Assembly: GCA_018882625.1 (NCBI GenBank)
Contig: VERO01000129.1
Location: 1-6,739 of the forward strand
Reading direction: 5' to 3'
Origin: Phycisphaerales bacterium
GTDB taxonomy: Bacteria > Planctomycetota > Phycisphaerae > Phycisphaerales > SM1A02
Length of the DNA stretch: 6,739 nt
The notes under the pieces were generated by a model. That model was given only the letters and a program-made list of their open reading frames with translations. It made no database searches and had not been told where the DNA came from. The translations under genes were made by a program, and so were the position numbers. The first letter of the stretch is position 1; each line of letters opens with the position of its first letter. This document shows, one piece after another, positions 5,959 to 6,739 of this stretch.

Positions 5959-6739
5959 ATGCGCATCGCCGACTTCCTGCAGGGCCGGACCTTCAACGTG
6001 CTGGTGGCCACCATCGTGACGCTGCTCATCTGGAGCTGGGCGTACGACGCGACGCGCGCCAGCGGCGACGCGACGGGCAAGGTGGTGGTGCGCGCGCCGG
6101 CCGCGTCGGCGCTCCACGTCGAGCCGTCGGCGCCGGCATCCGTGGCGGTGCAGTTCAGCGGTCCCCGATCGGCGATTCGCGCCGCGCAGCAGGTGATCGG
6201 CGCAGGCATCGAGCTCACCGCGGGATCGGCTGGGGTGCCAGCGGAGCCGGGCGAGCACGTGCTGGACCTGGCCTCTGTGCTGTCGCTGCGTCCTGAGCTG
6301 CAGGCCGTCCGCGTGGATGCCACGAGCCCGGCGCAGATCCGCATCCGGGTGCTCGAGCTCGCCACCGTGACGGCGCGCGTCACCACCGACCTCTCCGACT
6401 CGCAGGTGGTGGGCCAGGTCTCGATCGAGCCCGAGGACGTGTCGATCACGATCCCCAAGGATGCCCTCTCCGCCCTGCCCGAGCTGCGCCCCCTTGCCGT
6501 CGTGGACACCGCAGCGCTCGAGCGCGGGCGCCGCCACTCGGTCGACGCAGACGTCACGCTGTGGAGGATCCCCGCACGCTGGGCCGATGCCGTGCGCATC
6601 GCTCCCTCGCGCGTGCGCGTGGCCTTCACGCTGAGGTCGAATGTTCGGACGGCGACGCTGGCGTCGGTGCCCGTGCAGGTGGCCGCGCCGCCTGCGCAGC
6701 TTGCGGCATTCGATGCGGCGCCGGCACCCGGGTCCGAGT
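5959..6739 (+). CDS. cdaR: YbbR-domain protein, CdaA regulator (CdaR); 3' end missing
   Basis: CdaR proteins are membrane-anchored, have extracytoplasmic YbbR repeats, and modulate the diadenylate cyclase encoded next to them. The frame runs open from ATG 5959 to the window edge, giving 260 residues so far. A single hydrophobic segment at about 12-28 (FNVLVATIVTLLIWSWA) right after a short N-terminus fits a signal anchor. It is followed by beta-rich, Val-rich sequence with an alternating pattern. One YbbR-like unit can be read at about 40-133 (GKVVVRAP to IRIRVLEL) and a second at about 136-226 (VTARVTTDLSDSQVVG, SIEPEDVSITIP, ending VRVAFTLR); a third may begin at 230. The repeats are divergent, so the name rests partly on position two bases after cdaA and on topology. 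A strong ribosome binding site at 5941-5948 supports the start. Confidence 0.82.
   Translation, partial: MRIADFLQGRTFNVLVATIVTLLIWSWAYDATRASGDATGKVVVRAPAASALHVEPSAPASVAVQFSGPRSAIRAAQQVIGAGIELTAGSAGVPAEPGEHVLDLASVLSLRPELQAVRVDATSPAQIRIRVLELATVTARVTTDLSDSQVVGQVSIEPEDVSITIPKDALSALPELRPLAVVDTAALERGRRHSVDADVTLWRIPARWADAVRIAPSRVRVAFTLRSNVRTATLASVPVQVAAPPAQLAAFDAAPAPGSE

Noticed and set aside
5959..6629. Minus-strand open frames opposite cdaR (for example 5898-6629 and 5350-6537)
   Set aside because: The plus strand has a continuous frame with a membrane anchor, YbbR-like beta pattern and ribosome binding site directly after cdaA. The antisense products are low-complexity.

Overview
The window is GC-rich (about two thirds G+C or more by eye), densely coded bacterial DNA. 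It holds seven protein genes and no RNA gene, insertion sequence, CRISPR array or phage feature that I can see. All coding frames have strongly G/C-biased third positions and look alike, so nothing suggests recent transfer. The best guess for the host is a member of the Planctomycetota, perhaps the Phycisphaerae class. This rests on the CdaA/CdaR pair in a high-GC genome and on a small protein that resembles families I associate with planctomycetes. It is an inference, not a demonstrated placement.

Positions 2-2079 (+) carry the two dehydrogenases of the oxidative pentose phosphate pathway. The first is the 3' part of a short-type 6-phosphogluconate dehydrogenase (gnd), cut by the window's left edge. 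Two bases later comes a complete glucose-6-phosphate 1-dehydrogenase (zwf). The lactonase that acts between them is not in the window. A 60-base convergent gap (2080-2139) holds three tandem perfect hairpins, a plausible two-way transcription terminator.

Positions 5094-2140 (-) carry a tight three-gene unit. In transcription order it contains a conserved-looking hypothetical protein of 178 aa, a 314-aa lipoprotein that may have a LolA/LolB-like fold, and a 489-aa protein that joins a propeller-like N-terminal region to an RDD-type membrane domain. The second and third genes overlap by ATGA, and the first and second are 7 bases apart, so the three are very likely co-expressed. Their joint function is unknown, though the composition points to the cell envelope.

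Positions 5138-6739 (+) carry cdaA, a membrane diadenylate cyclase that makes c-di-AMP. Two bases later comes the start of cdaR, its YbbR-domain partner, cut by the right edge. This pair is divergent from the three-gene unit. The 43-base divergent gap contains two perfect inverted repeats. The two genes that start there lack a Shine-Dalgarno sequence, whereas three downstream genes have good ones.

The most notable single observation is that CdaA appears to have Asp-Leu-Ala where the catalytic Asp-Gly-Ala motif is expected. I found no convincing new defence or mobile system. The least explained part is the lipoprotein/RDD unit.
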